Part shown: piece by piece, positions 33,954-63,469 of the stretch | How positions within the stretch are numbered: the first letter of the stretch is position 1 | Layout: each line of letters starts with the position of its first letter | Assembly: GCA_032191485.1 (NCBI GenBank) | Contig: JAVDOI010000173.1 | Location: 235,001 to 299,000 of the forward strand | Source of the DNA: Leptoclinus maculatus | Lineage: Eukaryota; Chordata; Actinopteri; Perciformes; Stichaeidae | Direction: 5' to 3' | Length of the DNA stretch: 64,000 bases | Notes under the pieces: model-generated | What the model saw: only the letters and a program-made list of their open reading frames with translations | The model's database searches: none | Told to the model about the DNA's origin: nothing | Program-made: the position numbers and the translations under genes

Positions 33954-35483
33954 CAACGCCTATAACAAGTATTCACCCTCCTTGGATGTTTTCCCCTTTT
34001 GTTTCTTTTATACATGAAATCAAGTTCAGTATAATTTGGCTTTTTTGACAAGAATTTGCAAAAAAAGCTTCTTTCATGTCAAAGTGAAAACAGATTTTTA
34101 CAAACTAATGTCAATGAATTAAAAATATATAGTGCAAAATAAGTGTTTGCATAAATATTCACCCTTTAAAGTGACTGACCTAATTCAACAGAAGTCCAGC
34201 TAGTTGATGCAGCAGTGTCACAGGTAGTGAAATGGAGATCACCTGAGTGCAGCTGATGTGAGTCGTAGTATAAACACACCTGTGTCTGGGAGGTCCAGTC
34301 TCTGCTTCATCAGTATTCCTGCTACAATTGCAACATGAAGACGAAAGAACACGCAGAGAAAAGATCATTGAGAAGTACAAGTCAGGAGATGGCTACAAAA
34401 AGAGTTCCACCTCACTGGACATCCACAGAGTTCAGTTCAGTCCATCATTCAGAAATGGAAGGAGTATGGCTCTAGTTTAAATCTCCTAGAGCTGCCGTCC
34501 TCACAAACTGAGTGACCGGGCAAGAAGAGGACTGGTGAGGGAGAACACCAAGACACCTAGGAGCACTCTGAAGGAGTTCAAAGCTTCAATGGCTCAGATG
34601 GGAGAGACTGTTCATACAACTGTTGCCCGGGTTCTTCCCCAGTCGAAGCTGTGTGGGAGAGTGGCAAAGAGAAGACACTGTAGAAAACATTCACCCAAAG
34701 GCATGTGGGAGACTCCAAGGTCAATCAGAAGAAGGTTCTTTGGTCTGATGAGACAAACATTGAGCTTTTTGTCCATCAGACTAGACTCTATGTTTGGTGA
34801 ACACCAAACACTGCACATCACCACAAACACTCCATCTCCACCGTGAAGCATGGTGGTGGCAGCGTCATGCTCTGGGGATGCTTCTCAGCAGCAGGCCCTG
34901 GAAGGCTTGTAAAGGTAGAGGGGAACATGAATGCAGGAAAATATCCCCAAATCCTGGAGGATAATCTGACTCAGACTGCAAGAGAACTACGACTTGGGAG
35001 AAGATTTATTCTCCAGGAAGACAACGACCCCGAGCATACAGCAAACGCTCCACAGAAATGGTTCAAAGACAACAAGCTGAATGTTCTGGAGTGGAAGTCA
35101 AAGCCCAGACCTCAATCCAATCCAGGATGTGTGGCTGGACTTGAAAAGAGCTGTTCACACCCGATCCCCGAGCAACCTGACAGAGCTTGAGCTGTTTGAA
35201 GAAGAATGGAGAAACATCTCAGTGTCCAGATGTCTGAGTGAGACTCATCCACACACTCAGTGCTGTGATAGCAGCCAAAGGTGCATCTACTGAATACTGA
35301 CCTGAATATTTATGCTTCATTTACTTTACCTGATATATTTTTTATTAATTGACATTGTTTTCACTTTGATATTAAAGTTTTTTTTTTGCAAATTCTTGTC
35401 AAAAAAGCCAAATTATACCGACCATGATTTCATGTATGAAAGGGTGAAACATCCAAGCGGGTGAATACTTTTTATCGGCGTTG
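33954..35483 (+). mobile_element. Decayed Tc1/mariner transposon
   Basis: Bounded by TA dinucleotides (33952-33953, 35484-35485) and terminal inverted repeats: CAACGCCTATAACAAGTATT at the left matches the reverse complement of the right end with a few differences. The plus strand carries a broken Tc1 transposase: an N-terminal helix-turn-helix region at 34330-34560, a central part, then MKHGGGSVMLWGCFSAAGPG at 34843, DNDPEHTA with a DDE aspartate at about 35025, and PDLNPIQDVWLDLK in a shifted frame at 35105. Several frameshifts and stops make it non-functional. Confidence 0.88.
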
Positions 35484-35485
35484 TA

Positions 35486-37235
35486 TCTGTCTGTTCCTTT
35501 GGGGTGTTTTTGTAGAAAATATCACATTTCCTACCGTTGATACCAGCTGTAGCTGAAACCTGCTGTTTAAAGCTGTTTTAACTCCCTGCTGAACATTGAA
35601 GATGTCAAAATGCTCCTGAAAGCTAAAGCAGAATGAAACTGAGGTCTTAACCTTCGTACCTGCAGATTCCTCCAACACACCAACCAACACTGTTGGCTTC
35701 TGTCATTTCATGTTTTAAAGATGAATAAATCAACTGTGTTGTCAGCAGTAACTTCTTCCATCATTCCTGTCTGTTGAGGACATGGAGACCATAGTTCATG
35801 CTTTTATTCTTGTAACTGTGTCTCTGTAATCAGTCGGTCTCATCTCACCTGCAGCTGGTTCAAGATGCAGCAGAGACTCTTTACTGGAACCGAGACCAGA
35901 GACCAGTGGTCTGGTTTATAAACCAGTGGATCTGTATTTAAAGTGTACGTGCTCCCAAAAGATCACCAGACTTATTAAACCGTGCACACGCACACCTGCA
36001 GACAATGTTCCTTCATGAATCACAGTCCACCTGAAACGTGGTCACATGGATCAGCTTCATATCCTCTACACGCCCACATTCATCCATAGATGGTCAATGC
36101 AAAGCCCCTCATGAATATTCACTCGTATCAATGAGCGCTGTGATCGACGGTTCTTTACGCTGACTCATGCAGCTTCACACTCCTCAGTATTTATATCTTT
36201 ACAGCAGTCACACTGGTTGTTATGGTAAAATGATGATGTCATCAGTGGTGTCCCCACCCTGGATATCATTTGAATATGTGAACACAGTTTATGAATCTAT
36301 TGAAGGTTTCTCGTGGTGGACCTGCATCATGATGAGGACTCATGAGGATCTGGACCTGCATCATGATGAGGACTCATGAGGATCTGGATCTGTCTCTGGC
36401 TTCATGTCCTCACTTTGATAACTTACAGTTTCTATGTGCAGGTGGTGCAGATGGAGAAAGCAGAGAGTGAGACAGTCTCCACGGTGTCTCCAGTTCACTG
36501 TGTGTCTCACAGCTCAGTCCTCTTCACTGCACTCATTTTACACACGAACATCAGGAAACTAGAATCATACTTGGTGATAAACAGCATTAGAAGATATTAT
36601 TGATGTAATCTTGGATTTCTTCACTCAGTGATGAGAATATCAACAGTTAGTGAGCGAACAGACAGACTGGTGAAATATTGAGAAGACTTTGATTTAACAT
36701 TTGATTTGTTTTATATTAACACAGAACGTTTGTTCTTTAAACCGTAGCAGGTAAAACATAAACTATGTTGACCTACGTTGGAACTTTATTTTGAAAAGAG
36801 ACCATATGCATGTAAAAAGCACACTTAATTTCCTGTGAACACAGAACTTTATTTTGAAAAGAAACTATGTAACAAGTGTAAACTGACCCCCGACCCTGAC
36901 TCGTCCACACCTGAAGCTAGAGGGGAACGTAGAACGGAGCGTTGGGATTTCACCAGTTGGGAGTGACAATGTGTTCACTACTGGTGGACTGGACTCTTCA
37001 CTGGTTACCAGCAAAGTACTGGATCCAGTTTGAAGAGGATTCTATTGGTTGTTAAAGCACTGTTCTATCTCTGAACTGTGAGACCTGCTGACCAATCACT
37101 GCTCTTCATTCTACACTCCAGTTCAAATGTGTAACGTCTCTAAACTGTGCAACAGTTTCTCACTATGAGATATCTTTCTTTATCTCTCTCTCTTTTCTTC
37201 AGCCTTTAAATAGTCATCATGAATACATCACCGCT
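35486..37235. other. No gene seen
   Basis: Intergenic, AT-rich. A 32-bp direct repeat (cctgcatcatgatgaggact...) occurs twice at 36320-36390. No conserved frame or RNA gene recognised. Confidence 0.45.
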
Positions 37236-37239
37236 CACT

Positions 37240-37266
37240 GTGTGTGTGTGTGTGTGTGTGTGTGTG
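37240..37266. repeat. (GT)n microsatellite
   Basis: About 13 GT units. Confidence 0.9.
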
Positions 37267-37477
37267 AAGCAACAGAAGAGAAACTAATGAGACAATAAGA
37301 CACAGGTGTGCAGACATGAGGGCAGCTGGAAGCTGATTGGTGGAAGAAACAAAGAGAACAGAGCAAAGCTGATGAGACCAATCTAACACAGGTGAGACAC
37401 AGAAACACACAGAGATAGGAAGTCAAACCAAACAGAAGGAAGGGAACTTCAAAATAAAACAGTCAACACACTCAAAG

Positions 37478-37631
37478 CCATATATATATATTATATAGAT
37501 ATATATAGATATATAATATAGATATATAATATATATATATAGATATATGATATATATATATATTATATAGATATATAATATATATATATATAATATATAT
37601 AGATATAGATATATATTATATATCTATATAT

Positions 37632-37668
<37 letters not shown>

Positions 37669-37675
37669 TTATATC

Positions 37676-37706
<31 letters not shown>

Positions 37707-37744
37707 TAGATATAGATATAGATATATATATCTATATATATATC

Positions 37745-37779
<35 letters not shown>

Positions 37780-37890
37780 TTATATATCTATATATTATAT
37801 ATCTATATAATATCTATCTATCTATCTATCTATATCTATATCTATAGATATAGATATAGATATAGATATAGATATAGATATATATATATA
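37478..37890. repeat. AT-rich (TATAGA/TATA)n tract
   Basis: Over 400 bases composed nearly only of TATA, TAGATA and ATCT words with many internal palindromes. Confidence 0.92.
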
Positions 37891-37894
37891 CACA

Positions 37895-38211
37895 AATGTC
37901 ATGAAAACTCAGGCAAGGAGCTAACCAAACAAATACTTTGAATAAACAAAAGGCCAGGACATTTTAAATGTGCAAGAGAAATGAGCATTCTCGTAATGAT
38001 TGTCAGAAGGTTCAACTGGTGCCAGACACCCCTCTGACACACCAGGTGTGTCAGGTGAAGCAGCCAGCCCTCCCTCAGGATGGGGCGGGTCTTATAGGGC
38101 GAAGGCAGAGGACAGCTGCCTCCAATCTTCTTGATGTCACTGTCCAACGATCCAGGACCCAGGGACCCTGAAAGACAGACAATCCCCGGCAGAGGCCCTG
38201 GGCCGTCACAA
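37895..38211 (-). mobile_element. Possible solo LTR
   Basis: A GC-richer island between two AT-rich tracts. On the minus strand it opens TGTGACGGCCCAGGGCC and closes ...TTTTCATGACA, a TG...CA structure of about 317 bp as in small Gypsy LTRs. The target duplication cannot be read reliably in the TA-repeat flanks and there is no coding part. Confidence 0.35.
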
Positions 38212-38239
38212 TACATGTATATATATACACAGCGTAAAC

Positions 38240-38291
38240 ATGTCTATATACAGTGTATGTATATATATATATATACACTGTATATAGACAT
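38240..38291. repeat. AT-rich palindrome (19-bp perfect arms)
   Basis: ATGTCTATATACAGTGTAT (38240-38258) is exactly mirrored at 38273-38291 around a 14-base TA-rich centre. Could extrude as a cruciform. Confidence 0.9.
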
Positions 38292-38299
38292 ACTGCATT

Positions 38300-39595
38300 T
38301 AACCTGCCACATACTCTGTCACAGTTGATTTATTTTACTGAAGTTAAAATCTAATTAATGTAACAACTGAAAGCGTCTCAGTTTATTTCCTTGTTTAATT
38401 GAATTAAAGATCATAATTAGTTTGAATCTTTAGTCTAAACGTGTTGAGTTGTTCAGGACTCTGAGACTTGATGTGCAGTGAGAGGACGCCCCCTGCTGGA
38501 TGAACAACACCACAGTCTGTGTCCCAAATCCATCATTCTACACACAATGTACTAAATACTGATCATATAGTACACAAACAATCACCGTGATCATGTTAGA
38601 GTCACTGGTAACAACATGTATTGTTGGAAAGTCACAGAGCTCAGTTAAAGTACATCAGATACAACTTTGATTTACTACATTTGATTAGTTTCTAACAGCA
38701 GTAAATACAAACGTAAGCTTCAGTGAACCTACAGTATTATGTTGAGGGATTAATAACATTAATTACATATTTTCATGTCTTTGTTCTTGTGTTGGAGCTT
38801 CCTGGCCGCTCTATAATAAAATGTAACTTGTATTGTCCACATTGTCCTCAGCACTGTGAACTGTAGTCTCTACATTGAACCCTTCCTAGTTCTAGGAGCA
38901 GTGAGCAGCTGCTGTAAAGCAGCCGCTGAGGTTGGTGGTTCTGGTGTTAAAGTGGAGCTTCACCTCCAGGTCTGAGTCTTAGTCCACTGCACAATTTAGA
39001 GAAATGCAAAGAGAAGTGTTGAAGAGGCTGAGAGATGAAAGCAGGCCCACACAGGTTAAAGTAGCTGAGCTGTGGTTGTAATGCTCCACAGAGGTTACTG
39101 AAGCAGTTCAATGTGAAGACGCTGTAGTGAGAGAAGAGGAGGGGGTCTGATTAAAGGGCCTTAACATGACTTCATTTCATCACGTTGATGAGTCCCAAAC
39201 GCTCTCACAATGGTAAACTGTGCTCACATCTTATGTTCACGACTCTGAGACTTGTTCTCTCCGACCACTCGGGTTAACACTCCCTCTGATCACCAGACAC
39301 TTAGAAACATGGGACTACAAGTTACTCAGTGGACATGGATCTAAACCGGCTGGGAGAGATCCTGACGACTAACGAGGGCCCAAACAAAGGAAGCAGAGAC
39401 ACAAAGACAAAGACATGTTGAAGATGCTCTGGTGTTTGGAACAGGCCGAGGACCCGGGCACACCGTAGACCTCAGACCAGTATCCTGCCGGTCCATGTCC
39501 GGTCCTCGGTGTTCTGGTCCGGCTCTAAGACCTCAGTGAATAAGGGGAGCACACGAGAGGATTAACTAAAGAGAGAAGTTTAAAGAGTCTAACAG
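38300..39595. other. No gene seen
   Basis: Intergenic sequence without a recognised reading frame or transposon end. Confidence 0.45.
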
Positions 39596-39599
39596 ATCC

Positions 39600-42500
39600 C
39601 TCCGAACTCCACCTCCGTCCCAACCGACACATGTTTTGCTTCAAGATGTTCCCGTCTGAATTGTATCTTTGACATTTCAGGAGAACATGCTCCACGTCTT
39701 CAGTAACATTACATAGAGTCCATTTCTGCCATTAAATACAGAGTTGAGTTAAGTCCTGTATGTCCGAACCTTAACCTTGATATTAGGACCTCCTCTCTTC
39801 TATACTTCCCTTTGTATGTCTTCACATTTATGGATTTCTGAATGTTATAATAATGTCTTCTTCTGCCATAACTCCCGTACTGCCTCTCTTATTAATGCTT
39901 TAGCTTCCCCCTTTAGGAATATTCAGTATCTCCTCTTCTTCTAGCTTTATTCTCTCTTTGCAATCATCTCTGCTCTCTCATTGCCCTCCACACCTACATG
40001 AGCAGGAACCAGCAACATTGAACATTTATTCCCAGTCTTTGGAGTCTCAACATCAGAGATATTTCCATCACTAAATCCTCTTATTGTTTAAAGCTGCAGC
40101 AGACTCTGAAGAGATGACCTCTCTCAGGCCGGACCTCTTCTACTCATTGCAGTCCCAAGATTATTGCAATAATTTCAGCTGTAAAGACAGACAGTCTGTT
40201 ATTAACTCGTTTGCATATTGTAACATTAAATTCTGGTATGAATAGCCCTGATCCTACGTGTCCACTCCCGTTGTCTTTAGATCATCTGTATAAATCTGCA
40301 GATAGTTATAATAATTATTGTTGATGTATATTTGAGTCTGATGTCATACAAGTTTCTTTCCCTCCATTTTTTCCTCTGTTCTCTGAGTGTTAGATCCACA
40401 TTGTGAACTGGTAGAATCCAAGGAGGAACATTTCCCCACCTTACATTGGGAGCATACTCTAACCCATTTAAACCGTATTCTTTGGCTATTGTACCGATAG
40501 TCCAACCGAACCCTTTGCCTTTACTTTGGGTGTATTCCCAGCATTCATGCAGCACATTTGTTGCTGGACGTTCCTCTCCAGATCCCTTTAGCTTCACCCA
40601 CTATACCAGAGCTAGTTGTGATCGTCTTCAGCTTAATGGCAGTTCGTCAGCTTCCACCAGCAGTGCGTTGTTCGGGGCAGATTTAAAGTCTTAGAGCTCT
40701 GAACTGAATCATATCTAATGTTTGTAATGTAGTCTTGGCAGCTGCTCCATACACCATACATCCATAATCTACACATGCTCGTGTGATGGCCCTATAGATA
40801 TCCATTAGTTTATCTGCTCCCCATTCATGTCCACTGCTCTCATAACGTTGATCACCTTTTTACATTTAGTTTCAATCTGCTTAATATGAGTTCTCCACAA
40901 ACATCTTTCATCAAACCATGAGCCTAAGTATTTAAACTGTGTCACCCTCTCCATACTTTGTGCATATCATTTAAGATATTGTTTATACTTCTCTTTCTGG
41001 TGAATACCATGTAGCAGGACGTAGCAACATCTTAACCTCAGTCAGACGACCTCTTCTCAACATTCAGTATAGCCTTTTGAATCCTACTGATCACGTCTAA
41101 TATTTCTTCCCCTTTTCCATATCGCTCCATCGTCAGCATAGAGCAAGGAGCCAATATCTCTGTCAATGTCCATAAAGACGTCATTTATCATAATATTAAA
41201 TAATATAGGGCTAATAACACTACCTTGAGGATCCCATTTACAATAGTGAATTCTTCTGACACGGCATCTCCAACTTTTACCTTGAATGATCGACTAGACA
41301 AGGAATCCAATATCCAGTTATACATCCTTCCACCAATACCCATTTAATCAATAGGCCCTCTCTCCATGGAGTCATGCTTTCTCTATATCAAAATAAACTA
41401 TAGCCAGAATCTCCTTCATACTTATTGCTTTCTCTGCCTCGTTGAGATTTATTTAATAAGCCCCTTTGTTCTATAAAACAAGTCAATCTGTGCGTGATTA
41501 TCTTTTCCATCCAGATGTCAGAGCAGTTGGTCTGTAATTGGCAGCATTCTAGGTCTTTACCAGGTTTACCAAAAGGTAGAATCAAAGCACTCTTCCAGCT
41601 GCTTGGCGTTACCCCTTCGCTCCAAATCACATGAAACAGTTTAAGAATCATTTGCAGGGCTTCTTCTGGTAGTTGTCTGAACATAGCGTAGCTGGTCTTG
41701 ACCTGGAGCAGTACACCCACTTCCCTCCAACGCTGTTTTCAGCTCCTGTATTGTAAGCTCCATATCCAGAGGTGTTCCTTCATTGACCTTTTTCTTTTTA
41801 ACTTCTGTCTGTGCTGCTAACATGTCTTCTTTTCTCTGTCTGTGCATCTCATGTAAATGACTTCCACTATGAACATTTGCAAACTTCTTCCCCAATAACG
41901 CAGCTTCCTCCTCATTTGGAATTGCCCGATAGTCTCCGTCTATCAAAACTGGGATTTTAATTGATTTTCTTTTCCCACTCATCTTCTTGATCATCGCCCA
42001 AACATCGCGTAACTCTATTTCTCTTCCAATGAGCAGAATTGCCTCCATGCATTCCTCTTGGATGACTTAATAACTTCCCGTATCGCTCTCTTTCTTTGAT
42101 AATCCATCAGATTCAGACTCTTATAATGCATATTGATGCAGCACATTAATCATAGAGGTCACTCCTCTGGAACAGCTGTCCACATCGCCCTCAATAGATA
42201 TTTCTTCACACGACTTCCTACAACATTCTTTACATGTTCCCCAGTTAGCTTTAGGAAAACACCATCTTTCTCTTATATGACCCTTCTGAGTAAAGATACT
42301 ACAGTGTAATGATCAGCATATCGGATAGTGATCACTGTGTTGGAGTCGTTCATTGTATTCCATTCACACAAATGACTCATATTCCCTGAGACTAAGGTAA
42401 GATCTCAGCAGGACACTGAATCATCTCCCCTGGTTCCTCTTCCATCATTGAGACAAATGAATGACCTCTCCTCTATATATTATAAACTACCCCTCCGTTG

Positions 42501-43470
42501 GTATCAGTGAACTCACTTCCCCATAATGCATTGTGAGCATTAAAATCTCCACCAAATTTCTCTTTTTCCAATATTTCCTGATATCTCATGAAGCATTTGC
42601 ATAGATAGCTTTTTACAAGGATTATAGAAGTTCACTAACTTGATATCTCCTCTGGGACTACACACCTCTATCATAATACATTCATACTGCTCTGGAACAT
42701 TCACCTTTCTATATGCTAAGGTATCCTTAATAAACCTTACACACCCTCCACCTTGTTTCCCACTTCTATCACATCTGACAGAGCTGTATCCTGGAATGAC
42801 TTGAATGCAAATAACATCTGGTATAACTTTCAGTTGTAGCTGTACTTTCATCTTAAAGGAGCTGGAATAAACTCTTTTACATCATAGCTCATATATCCTA
42901 TTCTTATTTTCTTAGACGAGACCTTTTCAAACTCAAGCAGCACTGATCAGTTTTCATTCCATTTCGCTTTATTTGAAGTCTGGAAGCTTTCACTTCCTGC
43001 ATTATCTCATCTATGGACACTGACTGTGTCTCATCCTGTGGAACACCTCTGGAACATGACAGCTGATCCCTTCTCAGCTCTGAGGATCTTCTCTCGTTGC
43101 CTTTGGTCTGTAGCAAAGATCTGTTGTTTAAAATCTTTCCTATTTCCTTCTCTATTGCCTTTGTCAGTTTTAACGGGTGATAACGGGCTCCTTCCTTCTT
43201 AAACGCAATCACAACTTCTCATTCAGTTGTCTCATCCTCCTTCCTCTCCCTTGGTCTAGAAGCCTTCACTTTCCTCCTCTTTCCTTTAGCTTCTTGTCAT
43301 GACATATTACCACTCTCGCCCTCTGAACTATCACCGTGATATCTGCATTCACGGTACAGTTGTTGCTCAATCGCAAAATCCTGCTCTCTTCTCGTGCTCC
43401 ACACGTTCCAACAAACTTTCTTTCTCTGGTCTCGTCGCACACTGATGACGTCCTCCCGACAGCCCAATAT
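39600..43470 (-). mobile_element. Decayed I-like LINE retrotransposon (ORF1 gag, endonuclease, RT, RNase H)
   Basis: Read on the minus strand from right to left: gag-like ORF1 with FKKEGARYHPLKLTKAIEKE at 43200; endonuclease segment with QVIPGYSSVRCDRSGKQGGG at 42790 and VNFYNPCKKL; RT parts GVTPSSWKSALILPFGKPGK near 41600, GSVISPILFNIMINDVF and LLYADDGAIWKRG (YADD catalytic box) near 41240-41120; RNase H parts FTAEIIAIILGLQ near 40160 and VPAHVGVEGNERAEMI near 39990; and a C-terminal CNVTEDVEHVLLKCQR near 39690. An RNase H domain after RT is typical of the I/Nimb group. Stops and frameshifts occur throughout. The 5-prime end is approximate. Confidence 0.85.
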
Positions 43471-43814
43471 CCACCTTATTAATGCTGTAATAAGAGTCCA
43501 AATATGAAATATAGAAATAAACAGAGTGAGTCATGAGGCATCGAGAAGAAGAAACAGACTTCAGACAGAAAGCAGATCTTTCTGCTGTTTGACTGAAGAA
43601 CATGTTTGATGTGATGAGAAGAACTATTAGAAATGGTTGATGAAGCAAACAGAGAACTCAGTGTGATCATTGTGAGAAACATCTTTGTGACTCAGGACAT
43701 GTTGGTCTGTCACGTTCCACAAGGAACCAGGGTCCACTTCAGACCTGAACCTTTGGACCAGAAACGTTCAGAAGAGTTTCTCTCGTCATGTGAATGTTGT
43801 AGCTGCTGCAGATG

Positions 43815-44655
43815 TACAAGTATCAGTAGTACAACATGTACCTCTGGGATGTAGTGGAGTACAAGTATCAGTAGTACAACATGTACCTCTGGGATGTAGT
43901 GGAGTACAAGTATCAGTAGTACAACATGTACCTCTGGGATGTAGTTGAGTACAAGTATCAGTAGTACAACATGTACCTCTGGGATGTAGTGGAGTACAAG
44001 CATCAGGAGTACAACATGTACCTCTGGGATGTAGTGGAGTACAAGTATCAGTAGTACAACATGTACCTCTGGGATGTAGTTGAGTACAAGTATCAGTAGT
44101 ACAACATGTACCTCTGGGATGTAGTGGAGTACAAGCATCAGGAGTACAACATGTACCTCTGGGATGTAGTGGAGTACAAGTATCAGGTAGTACAACATGT
44201 ACCTCTGGGATGTAGTGGAGTCCAAGTATCAGGTAGTACAACATGTACCTCTGGGATGTAGTGGAGTACAAGTATCAGTAGTACAACATGTACCTCTGGG
44301 ATGTAGTGGAGTACAAGTATCAGTAGTACAACATGTACCTCTGGGATGTAGTGGAGTACAAGTATCAGTAGTACAACATGTACCTCTGGGATGTAGTGGA
44401 GTACAAGTATCAGTAGTACAACATGTACCTCTGGGATGTAGTAGAGTACAAGTATCAGTAGTACAACATGTACCTCTGGGATGTAGTGGAGTACAAGTAT
44501 CAGGTAGTACAACATGTACCTCTGGGATGTAGTGGAGTACAAGTATCAGGAGTACAACATGTACCTCTGGGATGTAGTGGAGTACAAGTATCAGTAGTAC
44601 AACATGTACCTCTGGGATGTAGTGGAGTACAAGCATCAGTAGTACAACATGGAGG
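43815..44655. repeat. 45-bp minisatellite
   Basis: About 18-19 copies of a 45-bp unit (gtacaagtatcagtagtaca acatgtacct..., 46 bp in a few copies). The unit length is a multiple of three, so both strands stay open over hundreds of bases without being genes. Copies are over 95% identical. Confidence 0.95.
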
Positions 44656-44659
44656 TACT

Positions 44660-56645
<11,986 letters not shown>

Positions 56646-56929
56646 CACGGGCATCAGGATGTGTTCTCCCCCTTTACTCCCCCCTTTACGTCCCTCCTTC
56701 CTCCCTCCTTCCTTCCTCCGGAGCGAGAGACAAACTCTCGCCCTTCCCCAGAAATAGCCCTCCCTCCTCCCCCCTTCTGATCAGCTTGATGGTCCACTTT
56801 CACAACCCGGTGTGTGGGGGGGTTTGGGGGGTTTGGGGGGTTTAACAGTCACACATCTGCCTCTCGTCTCCGTTAAAAACCAACCGACCTGCTAAAAAAC
56901 CCGATCTGCTCCCGAGGTCGAGGTGGGAA

Positions 56930-57190
56930 CAAGACGTCTTCTAGGAGGCGAGTTCACACGGAAAGAAATCACAAATTCATCTCCTGAACGAGTGACTAAG
57001 CACCCTAACGCCATGAAGCGGAAGTATTACAATATAATTCCCGACATGCTACTCTCCTCGGTATCAGCTAGCTAACGGTCGCGCTCGAGCTCGCGGGCAG
57101 GATGCGCGAGTCGACTCCGGACGGTGAGAGTGGGCGAGGGGAGGGGGGGCGATGGATCCGCACTCGATTAATCAAACCTGGGGCTGCGCT
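56930..57190 (-). promoter_or_regulatory. CpG-rich promoter region of desi2
   Basis: A locally GC- and CpG-rich stretch (gctaacggtcgcgctcgagctcgcg and neighbours) 300-500 bases upstream of the desi2 start codon, in contrast to the AT-rich flanks. Probable CpG-island promoter; the start site is not fixed. Confidence 0.55.
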
Positions 57191-57680
57191 AAGCATTGTG
57201 GGTGATGTAGTTTTTCATGAGAAAGGTCTTATTAAATATGAGCTCGTTTTCATACATTAGTTAAAGTCAGGTTCACAATTCTTGTTTCATGTTGTTCACA
57301 TGTTAGAGTCATTTTACATTTATGATATTATATCTCTTTGTTTCACTCCATACATCTGAATATACTGTCAACAGACATAAATAATCCATTTCCTGCATGT
57401 TTTTATTAATAAATGTATAAATGAGTCTGTGAGTGACGTGTGAACCTTCAGAACATAGAGAGGAATGAACGTGTAACGTTTGGTGTATGTAAGAGCTGCT
57501 GAAGAGGAGATTTATGGATCAGAGTCTGAGAACAAACTCATTTAGAGAAAACGTCCTTTAAAGAGACATTTAGTTCCATTACAGACGTTTAGAGACTCTA
57601 CAGGTGAAGAGGGTCAAAACATGAACTCATAGATATCACCATGAAACTTCACCACTTCATCACTCACATTAAGATCATTC

Positions 57681-57686
57681 TTTATT
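57681..57686 (-). terminator. Probable poly(A) signal of mtrf1l
   Basis: AATAAA on the minus strand, about 440 bases after the mtrf1l stop codon. No competing gene lies between. This would give a short 3-prime UTR ending near 57660 and leave about 500 bases to the desi2 CpG region. Confidence 0.55.
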
Positions 57687-58120
57687 GTGTTACGGAGGCA
57701 GCAGAGCAGCAACTCCTGTGTTCTGAGGTAAAGTCAAAGGAGTCTGTGTCTCTGTAGAGGAGAGATGACGGTCAGAAAGGTCTCCGACAGCAACACGAGG
57801 AGGTGAAGATACTCTAAATAGAGCGTTCACTTCAACTGATACGGATTCTTTTAGGTGTTGCTGCTGCTCTCGTCCACAGCTGCTTGAACTCTGGTTTCAT
57901 CGTTCACGAGACTTCACAATAACAGTAATGTGACCTCCAGAACACACAAGAACACAACCCTGAACTCACTTTCAGGTGATTTATCAACATGCGTATGAAC
58001 TCCGGGGTTTATATTTCTGCCAGAAGAACTGAGACTTGGTCCTCCTCTAATCCCTCGTGGTCCTTCTCTTCAGTACATTCCTGATATCACAGAGTTGAAC
58101 AGGACGTTTCTCTTCCAGAC

Positions 58121-62813
<4,693 letters not shown>

Positions 62814-63363
62814 AGAGTCACCTTGTGGCACAACAAACAGACCCTGGTAGGACTTGGCTTTCTTTCTAGTCCGGAAGGAACATTCGGACAAATTCCATTA
62901 AAAAAATGTATGATTTTATGTTTAACTAAAATATGTACCGCTACAATTGCTATATTGAGAAATATTCAGCATCTAATAAAGCCATTCTTGAATTCGGCGG
63001 GTTTGTATCACGACAAGCAGCCCTTTACTTTGAAATTTTAACTTGTAAAATAAAGGTTCAGATGTGTGTGTGGTATTTCAGCAGAAGTCGACAACCACAA
63101 ACCAAACCGGAAACTTTAATTCGGAATATTTAAAATAAGATGCTGTTGCTATTAAGGGCTGGATTTCAACCCATCAACCAGAATAAGAGCATTTGAGAGA
63201 GTAAACAACTCGCTAATATCATCTTTAAATCAAATAACAAATAACCGAATACTCCGTTACATTCATCATGTTACCGGAAAACACCTGTGCGGAGATAACG
63301 AAGGAAAACTGTGGCGAAAACGGATTCTTAATGCTTGTTATAAAGATGTAGTTTGTTTCCCAC

Positions 63364-63384
63364 CTTGCTGAAGGGCGCAGACAT
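63364..63384 (-). other. Possible alternative first exon of mtrf1l
   Basis: ATG TCT GCG CCC TTC AGC AAG followed by gtggga, just below the NRF-1-like site. It would join in phase 0 to an AG at about 62852 upstream of exon 1, but that acceptor has no pyrimidine tract. More likely leader sequence with a short upstream frame. Confidence 0.25.
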
Positions 63385-63395
63385 GTTGAATAGTA

Positions 63396-63407
63396 CACGC
63401 ATGCGCA
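63396..63407. promoter_or_regulatory. NRF-1-like site upstream of mtrf1l
   Basis: CACGCATGCGCA matches the NRF-1 consensus YGCGCAYGCGCR at 11 of 12 positions. NRF-1 controls many nuclear genes for mitochondrial proteins, which suits mtrf1l. It suggests that transcription starts near 63.4 kb. Confidence 0.55.
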
Positions 63408-63469
63408 GTCGGTACGACGTCTTCTTCTGCAGACAAAATTACTGCAGGCTAAAGACTGGCACACTTTGG

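Noticed and set aside
43710..44636. Several 100-170-codon frames
   Set aside because: They follow the 45-bp minisatellite on both strands.
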